From Gottschalkia purinilytica (GTDB taxonomy: Bacteria; Bacillota; Clostridia; Tissierellales; Gottschalkiaceae), in the NCBI RefSeq assembly GCF_001190785.1, contig NZ_LGSS01000003.1, positions 124,001 through 188,000 of the forward strand: a stretch of 64,000 bases of DNA, in the 5' to 3' direction. The position numbers and the translations under genes are program-made. Each line of letters opens with the position of its first letter. Within the stretch, counting starts at the first letter, position 1. Positions 8,568 to 16,835 of the stretch are shown one piece after another. The notes beneath the pieces were generated by a model. It did no database searches, was not told where the DNA came from, and was given only the letters and a program-made list of their open reading frames with translations.

Positions 8568-11038
8568 ATAAGCACCTCATCATCTATGTTTATCTTATCT
8601 AAATCACTTAGTTTATAATTATATATCATCACTATCCATATTATCATATACATAGATATAATTCCTAAGTCTAATATATAACTTTTAAGTACATCTTCTA
8701 GAACTGGTTTTGATTTTAAATAGTTTTCTATTTTAAAATCATTTTCTGATATTAATACAGTTATAAGTCCCATAGTATCATTTCTATATAATTTTATCTC
8801 ATGTTTCTCATAATTCTCTAAGACCTCTTTATTAGGATGTCCAAAATTATTTTTTCCCACTTGAATTATTCCATATCTTGGTTCGAACCTTTTTATAAAT
8901 TCTTCAGTTGATGAAGTTTTACTTCCATGATGTGGTATTTTTATTATATCTACTTTATGTTTATAATTTATTTTTACAATATCCTTTTCTTTTTCCTTTT
9001 CTATATCACCAGTAAATAGAAGTGATTTATTATAAGTTTTTAATATAAAAACCAAGGACATATTATTTTCATTTTTAAAGTTAACATCCTCTTTCCTTTC
9101 AGGACTTAGAATATCTATTGCACTATTTTTATTTAATATAATTTTATCATCTTTTTTTATTAGTCGTATAGGAATATTATGCTTTGAGGATAATTTAATA
9201 ATATCTCTGTAAAGTTTGTTATTTTGGCTTTTATATCCTATAAATATATTTTTTATTTTTATATTCCCTATTAAAGATAGTAGTCCTTCAGCATGATCTT
9301 CATGGAAATGACTAATAAATACTCCATCTAGAGAATTTATTCCATTCTTCTGTAAATAGGGAAGCACTATATTCTTTCCAACATCAAAATTATTTAAAAT
9401 ACTTCCTCCTGTATCTATAAGTATATTTTTATCTTTTAATCTAACAATACAGCTATCACCTTGTCCTACATCTATAAAGTCAATAATAGCATATTCTTCA
9501 ATTAAATAATTAGTAGATACTATAAATATAATTAATATTAAATAATAATTTATTATACGTATAAACTTTCTGTTTAAAAAGTCAGTCTTAATAATATTTA
9601 GAGCTATACAAATTAAAACATAATACATTATCATCTCTATAAAATTAGGTGAATGAACAATTATGTTATAACTTAAATTATGTACTAAATTCATACTCTT
9701 TGTAAATATAACTAGCAATATATTTATAAAATATCCTATAACATTACTAACTATTGAACTCATTAGATATGTTATTATCATTATAAAAGATATTATTAAA
9801 CTTAAAGACAATAATGGTACCAATACTAAGTTAGATAATATAGATATTATCTGTAAGCTATTAAAATAATATAGACTTATTGGCAACATTCCTATGTATA
9901 CAGATATAATTGGTGATAGTATATCAGCTAGAAATCTAAATTTATTTGAAAATATTTTTTTGACTTTACTATTAAACAGAAGAATTGAAAGAGTTGCTAC
10001 ATATGAAAGTTGGAACCCCATATTAAATAACCATAGAGGTTTATATATTAACATTATAAATGCTGATAACGCTAGAATATTTATAGAATCATATCTTCTA
10101 TATGTTATAGTCGATACTATAAGTAAACTAAACATGACAGAAGATCTTACCACTGACGGTGGATAGCCTATTATATATCCATATATTAGTATTAATATAA
10201 TTGCTAATATACTAGCTATTTTCCTATGAACCTTCAAAAAGTTTAAAATATATAGTATAAAAGCAAATATTATTCCTATATGTAGTCCTGATACTGCTAG
10301 CACGTGGGCTATCCCTAAGTTTCTAAATTTATTCTGAGTATTCTCATCAAGATAAGTACTATCTCCAAGTATTATAGACTTTATAATTGAACTATTTTCA
10401 GTATCTAGATTCTTATCCAGTATAAAAGATATTTTCTTTTTAAATTTCTGAGATATTCTTTCTCCTTTACTAAGATTATTTCTTTTAATTATATTAACCG
10501 AATACTTATTAGTTGACATAATTGTAAAAATGTCATTACTCTGTAAGTACAGTTTATAGTTGAACAACATAGGATTAGTATTTTCTTTTGGTACCTTTAT
10601 CTTATCCCTAACTAATATGTTATCTCCTAGTCTTATATCTGAATTATCATATATTGTTAATATTAGCTTTTCTTTTACATTGTAGTGTTTGTTCTTATAA
10701 GTTATATTACTAACTTCTATTACATATTTTTCATAGCCTTTACTTTTAACCACTTCATTCTTTACAACACCTTTTAGAGACACTTTTTCATCAGAAAATC
10801 TATCTAACTCACTTTTATTTAAATGATTATATCCCGCCATATTACCTAATAATAAAAAAAGTATCCATAAAAATATATAATTTCTTCTTTTCAAAAAAAT
10901 TATATATATTATTTTCATAATAATAACAATTAGTATCATGAAAGCACTAAGGCTAACATTAATTTCTATTTTGTTACATATATAAATTCCAAGCATAAAA
11001 GGTACAACTAAATGAATAAATGGTCTTTTCATATTCAT
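8564..11038 (-). CDS. comEC: ComEC/Rec2 DNA-uptake channel protein
   Basis: Membrane channel for single-stranded DNA uptake in transformation. The order is an N-terminal pair of membrane segments, a DUF4131/OB-like region, a multi-pass Competence domain (VLAVSGLHIG is the core signature), and a metallo-beta-lactamase-like domain with the intact HFHEDH motif and a later PHHGSKTS. At 824 residues it is slightly longer than usual. After the beta-lactamase-like domain a further hydrophobic segment (ILDLGIISMYMIIWIVMIYN) and a short acidic tail appear. Two in-frame ATGs (11038 and 11032) are possible. No other competence gene lies in the window. Confidence 0.95.
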   Translation of the reverse strand: MNMKRPFIHLVVPFMLGIYICNKIEINVSLSAFMILIVIIMKIIYIIFLKRRNYIFLWILFLLLGNMAGYNHLNKSELDRFSDEKVSLKGVVKNEVVKSKGYEKYVIEVSNITYKNKHYNVKEKLILTIYDNSDIRLGDNILVRDKIKVPKENTNPMLFNYKLYLQSNDIFTIMSTNKYSVNIIKRNNLSKGERISQKFKKKISFILDKNLDTENSSIIKSIILGDSTYLDENTQNKFRNLGIAHVLAVSGLHIGIIFAFILYILNFLKVHRKIASILAIILILIYGYIIGYPPSVVRSSVMFSLLIVSTITYRRYDSINILALSAFIMLIYKPLWLFNMGFQLSYVATLSILLFNSKVKKIFSNKFRFLADILSPIISVYIGMLPISLYYFNSLQIISILSNLVLVPLLSLSLIISFIMIITYLMSSIVSNVIGYFINILLVIFTKSMNLVHNLSYNIIVHSPNFIEMIMYYVLICIALNIIKTDFLNRKFIRIINYYLILIIFIVSTNYLIEEYAIIDFIDVGQGDSCIVRLKDKNILIDTGGSILNNFDVGKNIVLPYLQKNGINSLDGVFISHFHEDHAEGLLSLIGNIKIKNIFIGYKSQNNKLYRDIIKLSSKHNIPIRLIKKDDKIILNKNSAIDILSPERKEDVNFKNENNMSLVFILKTYNKSLLFTGDIEKEKEKDIVKINYKHKVDIIKIPHHGSKTSSTEEFIKRFEPRYGIIQVGKNNFGHPNKEVLENYEKHEIKLYRNDTMGLITVLISENDFKIENYLKSKPVLEDVLKSYILDLGIISMYMIIWIVMIYNYKLSDLDKINIDDEVLI

Positions 11039-11196
11039 AATCCTACTTAAACATTTTTATTTTAAACATTTAATAAAATTTAAGAAAAATATAAAGACTG
11101 CATAATCTATACTTAATTATGATTATAGTATATTTTAATAATTTTTTTAACCATGAAATTGTAAAATATAACCATTTTCTTAGTGAAGACTTATAG

Positions 11197-11228
11197 TAAC
11201 TATTTTATAATATATTATAAAATAGTTA
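11197..11228. repeat. 32-base perfect AT-rich palindrome
   Basis: Bases 11197-11212 (TAACTATTTTATAATA) are exactly repeated as their reverse complement in 11213-11228, with no loop. It lies between the argF terminator and the comEC start. It could be a protein-binding site or a cruciform; it lacks the U-run of a terminator. Confidence 0.7.
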
Positions 11229-11259
11229 TAAACAATGATAGTCCTATTCTAAAATAAAA

Positions 11260-11290
11260 AAGAACTTCATTAAGAAGTTCTTCCTATTTT
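11260..11290 (-). terminator. Terminator of argF overlapping its stop codon
   Basis: Stem AAGAACTTC / GAAGTTCTT with a 5-base loop, followed by T-rich sequence on the minus strand. The TAG stop of argF lies at the base of the stem. Confidence 0.85.
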
Positions 11291-12276
11291 CCTAGAGTTG
11301 CAACCATAACTGCTTTTATAGTATGTACTCTATTTTCAGCTTCATCGAATACTACTGAATATTTACTTTCAAACACTTCATCTGTAACTTCCATTGCGTC
11401 TAATCCATATTTATTAAAAACTTCTTCTCCTACGCTAGTTTTTCTGTCATGAAATGCCGGTAAACAATGCATGAATATAACTTCATCATCTGCTTTATTT
11501 ATCATATCCATATTTACTTGATATGGCTTAAGTAACTTTATTCTTTCTTCAAATTGATCTTCTTCTCCCATTGAAACCCAAACATCAGTATATATAACAT
11601 CTACCCCATCTACACCTTCATTAATAGAATCTGTTATAGTTAATTTACCATTTGTATCTTTTATTATATCTTTCACTATATTAACTAATTCAACCTCTGG
11701 ATATAGTTCTTTTGGAGCAACTATTCTAAAATCCATCCCAAGTTTTGCAGCACCTATCATCAAAGAGTTAGCCATGTTATTTCTTCCATCACCTACATAA
11801 GCAAACTTTATGCCTTTTAAATATCCCTTTTTCTCCTTTATAGTTAAGAAATCAGCCAATATTTGTGTAGGATGAAATCTATCCGTTAATCCATTCCATA
11901 CTGGAACACCTGCATATTTTGAAAGCTCTTCTACTGTTTCATGTTTAAATCCTCTAAACTGTATTCCGTCAAACATTCTTCCTAATACTCTAGCAGTATC
12001 TGCTACAGATTCTTTTTTTCCTAATTGAATATCATCTTTTCCTAAATATTCTGGATGTGCTCCTTCATCAACAGCAGCAACCACAAAAGCACATCTTGTT
12101 CTAGTTGAAGGTTTCTCAAATATTAATGCTATATTTTTTCCTTCTAAATTTCTAGGCTTTATTCCTGCATACTTCAATCTCTTAAGCTCATCAGCTAAAT
12201 CAATTAAGTATGTTATTTCATCTGACGTAAAGTCTAATAACTTTAGAAAACTTCTTCCTTTTAAATTAAATGGCAC
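11284..12276 (-). CDS. argF: Ornithine carbamoyltransferase
   Basis: Converts ornithine and carbamoyl phosphate to citrulline in arginine synthesis; the catabolic arginine deiminase pathway uses the same fold in reverse. The 330-residue protein carries the carbamoyl-phosphate motif FEKPSTRTR near residue 53, the family signature HPTQILADF, and the ornithine-site HCLPAFHD near residue 270. Start is GTG at 12276, 7 bases after GGGAGGG. It is separated from argCJBD by about 8.5 kb and has its own promoter with ARG-box-like sequences upstream, which favours an arginine-controlled role. No arcA or arcC lies nearby. Confidence 0.96.
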   Translation of the reverse strand: MPFNLKGRSFLKLLDFTSDEITYLIDLADELKRLKYAGIKPRNLEGKNIALIFEKPSTRTRCAFVVAAVDEGAHPEYLGKDDIQLGKKESVADTARVLGRMFDGIQFRGFKHETVEELSKYAGVPVWNGLTDRFHPTQILADFLTIKEKKGYLKGIKFAYVGDGRNNMANSLMIGAAKLGMDFRIVAPKELYPEVELVNIVKDIIKDTNGKLTITDSINEGVDGVDVIYTDVWVSMGEEDQFEERIKLLKPYQVNMDMINKADDEVIFMHCLPAFHDRKTSVGEEVFNKYGLDAMEVTDEVFESKYSVVFDEAENRVHTIKAVMVATLGK

Positions 12277-12344
12277 TATTCTTCCCTCCCATTTTATTCA
12301 CGTCATATGCAAGACTTAAGCTATTTCAAAAGTATATTTATCTG

Positions 12345-12374
12345 ATTATAACCGTACTCATCCTTAATTGTCAA
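12345..12374 (-). promoter_or_regulatory. Consensus promoter of argF
   Basis: On the minus strand TTGACA (12374-12369) and TATAAT (12350-12345) are separated by 18 bases, both perfect sigma-A boxes, about 70 bases upstream of the argF GTG. Confidence 0.8.
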
Positions 12375-12382
12375 TATATTTA

Positions 12383-12416
12383 TGATTTTTTATTCATTTT
12401 TTTATTTATATATTCA
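12383..12416 (-). promoter_or_regulatory. ARG-box-like operator sites upstream of argF
   Basis: TGATTTTTTATTCA (12383-12396) matches the ArgR/AhrC box pattern TGAATWWWWATTCA with one mismatch. A second, weaker copy with an intact ATTCA half lies at 12402-12416. Both are just upstream of the -35 box. The AT-rich background makes chance matches possible, so this is a proposal; no argR gene is in the window. Confidence 0.4.
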
Positions 12417-12426
12417 TTTTTCAATA

Positions 12427-12466
12427 AAGAAAAACTCTAAATCTATAAAGATGATTTAGAGTTTTT
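12427..12466 (-). terminator. Terminator of the ECF S-component gene
   Basis: Stem AAAACTCTAAATC / GATTTAGAGTTTT with a 9-base loop and a T-rich tail on the minus strand. The last codons and stop of the gene lie in the stem-loop. Confidence 0.85.
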
Positions 12467-13249
12467 TAATGTTTCTTCAAAATACTTTGTTCTTTTAAGT
12501 CCTAATAAAATAGGATAAGCTATTACCATTCCACCTACAAATTGAATAATATTAGGTGGAATAGTAAATATAGAAGCAATCATACTTCCTTGTAATATTC
12601 CCCCAGCTACATAGTATCCTGTTACCATCCATACTCCTGCTAATATAATCCCTATTAGACTACTTAAGCTAAACATTTCTTTATCTTTAAGTCTTAGTAT
12701 AATATATAAAATTATAATTACAATTGGTATTAATATTAAAGCTAAACTAAGTGAGGTTTGGACTGATTGATATAAGTTTTTTAGGCTACTAATTCCATCT
12801 AATTCAAGTTTTGTTATAAGATTAGTTGTATAAGTCGTACTACTAAAACCTCCAACTTTCTTTGTTAAAAAGCTCTTTAATACTAGCATTAAAACTATCC
12901 ATCCACTACTAATTATAACAGATATCATTTTTTTTAGAGAGTTTAATCTTTTTTCATCATAGTCTTGAGACATGAATCCTACTATTCCACCCATTACACT
13001 TTTAATAATTAAAGTCGGAATAGACCAGTGTGGATATCCAAGCATTAAATCAGCTAAAGCAGATCCTAATCCCCCTGAAATAGCTCCCCCTTTCCATCCT
13101 AACATAATACCTGCTATAAAAATCATACTATCACCAGCATGAATGTATCCGTTAGTAAAAGGAATCGGTATTTGTATTGCAGCAGTAGCTACAAGTACTA
13201 ATGCTATCATTAAAGCGTAGTAAGATAATCTTCTTATCTTTGAATTCAC
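12443..13249 (-). CDS. ECF transporter S component (vitamin-type)
   Basis: A substrate-binding membrane subunit of an energy-coupling-factor transporter. The first 95 residues match the ECF S-component family around PF07155 (AAIQIPIP..YIHAGDSMIFIAG, then GGAISGGLGSALADLMLGY and TLIIKSVMGGIVGFM). The 268 residues hold about six membrane segments with an unusual charged loop in the middle (about residues 125-155). The substrate is not evident; family members carry riboflavin, hydroxymethylpyrimidine or pyridoxine-like compounds. The energising EcfA/EcfT genes are absent nearby, so it probably shares a common module. GTG start, 7 bases after GGGAGG. A promoter and a palindrome lie upstream. Confidence 0.82.
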   Translation of the reverse strand: MNSKIRRLSYYALMIALVLVATAAIQIPIPFTNGYIHAGDSMIFIAGIMLGWKGGAISGGLGSALADLMLGYPHWSIPTLIIKSVMGGIVGFMSQDYDEKRLNSLKKMISVIISSGWIVLMLVLKSFLTKKVGGFSSTTYTTNLITKLELDGISSLKNLYQSVQTSLSLALILIPIVIIILYIILRLKDKEMFSLSSLIGIILAGVWMVTGYYVAGGILQGSMIASIFTIPPNIIQFVGGMVIAYPILLGLKRTKYFEETLKNSKSSL

Positions 13250-13317
13250 TGTAATACCTCCCTATTACAAAATTGTTATTATGTAAATCGTTTTGCATTC
13301 TGTATTGATATTATCAT

Positions 13318-13345
13318 TTTATACCAATATTGTATGTATAGTCAA
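13318..13345 (-). promoter_or_regulatory. Promoter of the ECF S-component gene
   Basis: On the minus strand TTGACT (13345-13340) and TATAAA (13323-13318) are separated by 16 bases, about 70 bases before the GTG start. Confidence 0.55.
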
Positions 13346-13368
13346 GTGTGTTTTTTATCTTTTTATAT

Positions 13369-13384
13369 ATTGTATCGTTACAAT
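13369..13384. promoter_or_regulatory. Operator-like palindrome upstream of the ECF gene
   Basis: Perfect inverted repeat ATTGTA-TCGT-TACAAT about 24 bases upstream of the -35 box. Dyads of this size often bind dimeric regulators; the regulator is unknown. Confidence 0.4.
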
Positions 13385-13446
13385 TGTTATTTAAATATAA
13401 ATAAGATTTTATTATATATCTATCAAGACTTAGTTTCTGTAAATTC

Positions 13447-13510
13447 ATAAAAAAATAAAGTTTCTCTAACCCATTAAACATATCTAATGCATTAGAGAAA
13501 CTTTATTATA
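13447..13510 (-). terminator. Terminator of the APH-fold kinase gene
   Basis: A 16-base perfect stem AATAAAGTTTCTCTAA / TTAGAGAAACTTTATT with a 22-base loop, followed by a T run on the minus strand. Confidence 0.85.
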
Positions 13511-13532
13511 AATAATCACTAATTAAAATATA

Positions 13533-14447
13533 CTATTCAATGTAGTTTGGTAAATACCAGTTAGGTATGTATGTTTGAAATTCATCATACCAACCTAAAA
13601 CAGTTTCAGCTTGTTTTATCATAACTTCAACTTCTTTCTTTCCAAATGGAATCGCCCAGTGAATTGATGAAAGTTGATTGCTTGCAATATATAAAGCCAT
13701 TAGTTTAAAAAATAGTTCAGGAACATTGTTGTTAAAATATCCATTAATACGACCCGATGCAAATAATGCACTTATTCCTGCACACCAAGTTATACGATTA
13801 AATTCTTCCCATGGATCACCATAATCAAACCTATTAAAGTCAATGATGCCTAGTTCACCAGACTTTGTAACAATCATATTTCCAACATGATAATCACCAT
13901 GTTGAAAAGACTGAGGACGACTTGCTAATAAATATCGATTTTGCTCAATATATTTGATTATTTTATCTGATCCTCCTAAATGAATACCACATTCTTTATA
14001 GTTTGTCATGTTTCTATTGATTTTACGGTTATAATATTTTTCCCATGACACTTGATTTTTCTTTGGAGGGATTTGATGCATTTTCCTTAAAAACTCCCCT
14101 GATTTAACACCAAGTTGGTACTGATCTTTATCACTTAATGTAGGAATAACTTTTTCTGCATCTTCTCCTTCAATCCAAGTGAATAAAGAATATGTTAATT
14201 GACCGTTATTACAAATTCCGAAATCAATTGGTCTGGACATTAAAATATCAATATCACCAAGCTTTTTTATAGCTTCAAATTCCCGTTTCTTATTATCATA
14301 TTGAGATATATCTGATATCCTAAGTAATAATTCATTACCATCTATAGCCTTGATATAATACTTTTCATCTTTTGACCAACCTTTATTAATCTTCTCCACA
14401 ATATCCCATGTATGAAAACTGGGTATATCACTAAAAATTTTACTCAC
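13533..14447 (-). CDS. APH-family phosphotransferase
   Basis: A 304-residue kinase of the aminoglycoside/choline phosphotransferase fold. The catalytic loop HGDYHVGNMIV (near residue 188) and the metal-binding IDFNRFDYGDPWEEFNR (the usual DxD/DFG region) are intact, and the N-lobe strand KYYIKAIDGNELLLRI supplies the ATP-binding lysine. The substrate could be an aminoglycoside, macrolide, choline or another small alcohol; the sequence alone does not decide. Codon use (CGA, CGG, CCC, GTC) is visibly less AT-biased than in neighbours, which suggests recent transfer. It has its own strong terminator and no evident operon partner. Confidence 0.82.
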   Translation of the reverse strand: MSKIFSDIPSFHTWDIVEKINKGWSKDEKYYIKAIDGNELLLRISDISQYDNKKREFEAIKKLGDIDILMSRPIDFGICNNGQLTYSLFTWIEGEDAEKVIPTLSDKDQYQLGVKSGEFLRKMHQIPPKKNQVSWEKYYNRKINRNMTNYKECGIHLGGSDKIIKYIEQNRYLLASRPQSFQHGDYHVGNMIVTKSGELGIIDFNRFDYGDPWEEFNRITWCAGISALFASGRINGYFNNNVPELFFKLMALYIASNQLSSIHWAIPFGKKEVEVMIKQAETVLGWYDEFQTYIPNWYLPNYIE

Positions 14448-14554
14448 TTTATTGTACCTCTTCTTTTAACATTATTTTTGCTCATAATTCCTTAGAAATT
14501 CTAATAGAGAAAATATAAGTCCGTTGATAAATATATAAAAATACAAGTTTTTGT

Positions 14555-14698
14555 TTATTTATATTTCTTTCTTCCTAATCTATTGAATGTAAATACTAAT
14601 ATAAACATACCTATTATAATAAAATAGGGTGCTAAATGCTTACTATTTTGATTTCTAATACTGCTTAAGGCAGTATTTATATATATAAGTGTATTCAT
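14555..14698 (-). CDS. Small membrane protein of 47 residues
   Basis: An open frame starting three bases after the stop of the Crp-family gene. It encodes 47 residues with one clear hydrophobic segment (APYFIIIGMFILVFTF, about residues 23-38), a serine/asparagine-rich N-terminus and a basic end (NRLGRKKYK) that fits the positive-inside rule. AAGGAG lies in the preceding gene about 15 bases upstream, longer than ideal, so translation may be coupled. No family recognised. Conservation would settle whether it is real. Confidence 0.5.
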   Translation of the reverse strand: MNTLIYINTALSSIRNQNSKHLAPYFIIIGMFILVFTFNRLGRKKYK

Positions 14699-14701
14699 TT
14701 G

Positions 14702-15382
14702 CTAATTTAACCACTCCTTCAGTTTATTTATATCGGATATTATTATTTTTCTTCCTTTTATTTCTATAGACTTTTCTTTATTAAATTGACTCAATGCTCT
14801 ACTTACAGTTTCTCTAGATGTTCCTACCAGACTTGCTAACTCCTCTCTAGTAATACTCAAATCAAGTTCTATCTTATCACCTAATTTTATCCCATATTTT
14901 TGAGAAAGTTTTATTAATGTATACGCTGTTCTAACATATGTATCATTTAATACTATATTCTTCACTTTTGATTGTGCTTCTTGTAGTCTCTTATTTAAAA
15001 CCTTTATTATTTCTAAAGCCATGACAGGATTATTTTTAATGACATCTTCAATATCAATATTACTAATAGTATATATATAACTATCTTCTATTGTCATAAC
15101 CGTAGCTGGATTAGGCATGTCACTAAATAACGTTACTTCTGCAAACATCTTTCCTTCTCCTTTAATATCTAATATAACCTCTCTTCCACTGCTATCAGTT
15201 TTATATATCTTAACTTTTCCTGTCTTAATTATGTATACAGCCTCTCCTTTACTTCCTTCTGAAATTACTATGTTTCCTCTTTTAAAGAATCTTTCCTTAG
15301 TAACTAATTTAACTTTTTCTATCTCATTATCATTTAATTGAGAAAAAAGCGGTATCTTTCTTAAATATTCATTAGTTATCAT
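14702..15382 (-). CDS. Crp/Fnr-family transcriptional regulator
   Basis: A 226-residue regulator with an N-terminal cyclic-nucleotide-binding-like beta roll (about residues 20-115), a dimer helix and a C-terminal winged helix. Its recognition region ITREELASLVGTSRETVSRAL has the family's RETVSR motif. It has no cysteine at all, so it cannot be an iron-sulfur Fnr oxygen sensor; the ligand is unknown. The longest frame starts at TTG 15397, but ATG 15382 has AGGTGAT at the right distance and is preferred. It is divergent from the 15745 gene and may form a unit with the 47-residue membrane protein that follows. Confidence 0.93.
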   Translation of the reverse strand: MITNEYLRKIPLFSQLNDNEIEKVKLVTKERFFKRGNIVISEGSKGEAVYIIKTGKVKIYKTDSSGREVILDIKGEGKMFAEVTLFSDMPNPATVMTIEDSYIYTISNIDIEDVIKNNPVMALEIIKVLNKRLQEAQSKVKNIVLNDTYVRTAYTLIKLSQKYGIKLGDKIELDLSITREELASLVGTSRETVSRALSQFNKEKSIEIKGRKIIISDINKLKEWLN

Positions 15383-15744
15383 ATAATCACCTATCAATAT
15401 TATTTACTATTTGTTTAAACCTATTATATATAGAATCTGTCATTCCTTACAAGTTATATAATATATATTTTTATAAAATTACCCTAATAACTCTATAGTC
15501 ATATTTATTAATAAGCAATTATATAGAGATTTTAGTTTTATTATGCAATTTATCGATAACCATCTTTATCAGCAATAAAAGCACTTACTTAATCAAATTT
15601 AATTCATATAGATTCTTTTTTAAAGAATCTATCCTAAAATTTTGTTTATTTCTTATTATATTTTAATATCAATATTGAATAAAAACATTTTTCAAAAATA
15701 AGTATTGAAGTAAGACTATTTTTATCCTCTAAGGGAGTGATTAT
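15383..15744. other. Divergent intergenic region with a perfect hairpin
   Basis: This 362-base AT-rich stretch separates the Crp-family gene from the divergent 15745 gene. It holds one striking feature, a 10-base perfect inverted repeat TAGATTCTTT / AAAGAATCTA with a 3-base loop at 15609-15631, without a following U-run. I saw no open frame with a ribosome binding site and could not fix promoters. Confidence 0.5.
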
Positions 15745-16770
15745 ATGAAAAATACTTTAAAAATAATAACTATTATATTCTGCATTTTAACTATTACTTT
15801 TATAGGAAAGGTTTATTACGAGTCTAAGTTAAACAATGTAAGCCTAACTACATTTAATCCCGTTAAACAAACATTAAATAAAAAAGTTATAGAAAACTAT
15901 TTTTCGAAAAATGAAAAGTTAAAAAAAGAAGCTGAATCTATTATAAAAGAAGTACTCTTAAAAGATTTGGGATATAAAGATTGGTCAAACTACTCTGAAT
16001 ATATAGAGTTATTGGTATATCCTGTAGACATAATTGATACTTTAGAAGAAGATCTTGTTATTGGAGTTAATTTATCTAAAGACTTAGGAGCAATAGCTAT
16101 ATATAAGCCTTACAATGATAAATATGTATATTCTCATAAAATAGATAACTTAACTAAAATAAAGAATATCTCCTTTATAAAGAATGAGTCTGATAAAAAA
16201 AGTTTTATAATAGTTGAAGAATTATTGGATGAACAAACTGGAAGCTATTTTATCGATAATTTTACTAGAATATTCACTAAAGTAGACAATCAATTTAAAG
16301 AAGTATTTAGACAATCTACTGATTATACGGCATTTCTTTTTGAAAAATGGACTAATCCCTCTCTAAAAAATCCTAAATGGTTTAAATTAGTCGAAAAAAG
16401 TGTTATTGATCATGTTTCAGAAGGTACTAAAGACTTAACTCTATTCGTATCTAAAAACTTATCAAAATATGAAAGTAAAGATACAGATACTAATCTTAAT
16501 AATAAACAATTTGACTTAGTAACTGAAAAGAATTTTGATACAATATATATATGGAAAGAAAAATACAAATTTTTTATCATGGGTGAAGGTAAAGTTATCT
16601 CATCTAATGAAATAGTAGGTATAATAGAAGATAATACTCAAACAGTGGATTATCTATTGAATTTAGGAGATAAATACTATAAAGTGATAAATAGAAATGG
16701 TGAAATAAAGACTATCAAGAGTAGTGAAATTGAAATTTTAGAAAATTATTCTGATAAAAAACCAGATTAA
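15745..16770 (+). CDS. Membrane-anchored or exported protein, unknown function
   Basis: A 341-residue protein with an N-terminal signal-anchor (KIITIIFCILTITFIGKVYY, about residues 5-24) and a long hydrophilic extracytoplasmic part. No cysteine lipobox and no domain I recognise. The later part has short repeats of hydrophobic and acidic residues and ends EILENYSDKKPD. ATG follows AAGGGAGTG with good spacing. The end lies 66 bases before the AlaX-like gene on the same strand, so the two may be co-transcribed, but their functions do not suggest a shared pathway. Confidence 0.75.
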   Translation: MKNTLKIITIIFCILTITFIGKVYYESKLNNVSLTTFNPVKQTLNKKVIENYFSKNEKLKKEAESIIKEVLLKDLGYKDWSNYSEYIELLVYPVDIIDTLEEDLVIGVNLSKDLGAIAIYKPYNDKYVYSHKIDNLTKIKNISFIKNESDKKSFIIVEELLDEQTGSYFIDNFTRIFTKVDNQFKEVFRQSTDYTAFLFEKWTNPSLKNPKWFKLVEKSVIDHVSEGTKDLTLFVSKNLSKYESKDTDTNLNNKQFDLVTEKNFDTIYIWKEKYKFFIMGEGKVISSNEIVGIIEDNTQTVDYLLNLGDKYYKVINRNGEIKTIKSSEIEILENYSDKKPD

Positions 16771-16835
16771 ATTTATCTATATATTTTTTTAAGTTCATTT
16801 TGTACAAGCACTTTGCAATAGAAGAGGTGAATTAT

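Noticed and set aside
15383-15744. Fnr-type binding sites
   Set aside because: AT-rich half-sites occur by chance, and the regulator lacks the cysteines of Fnr.
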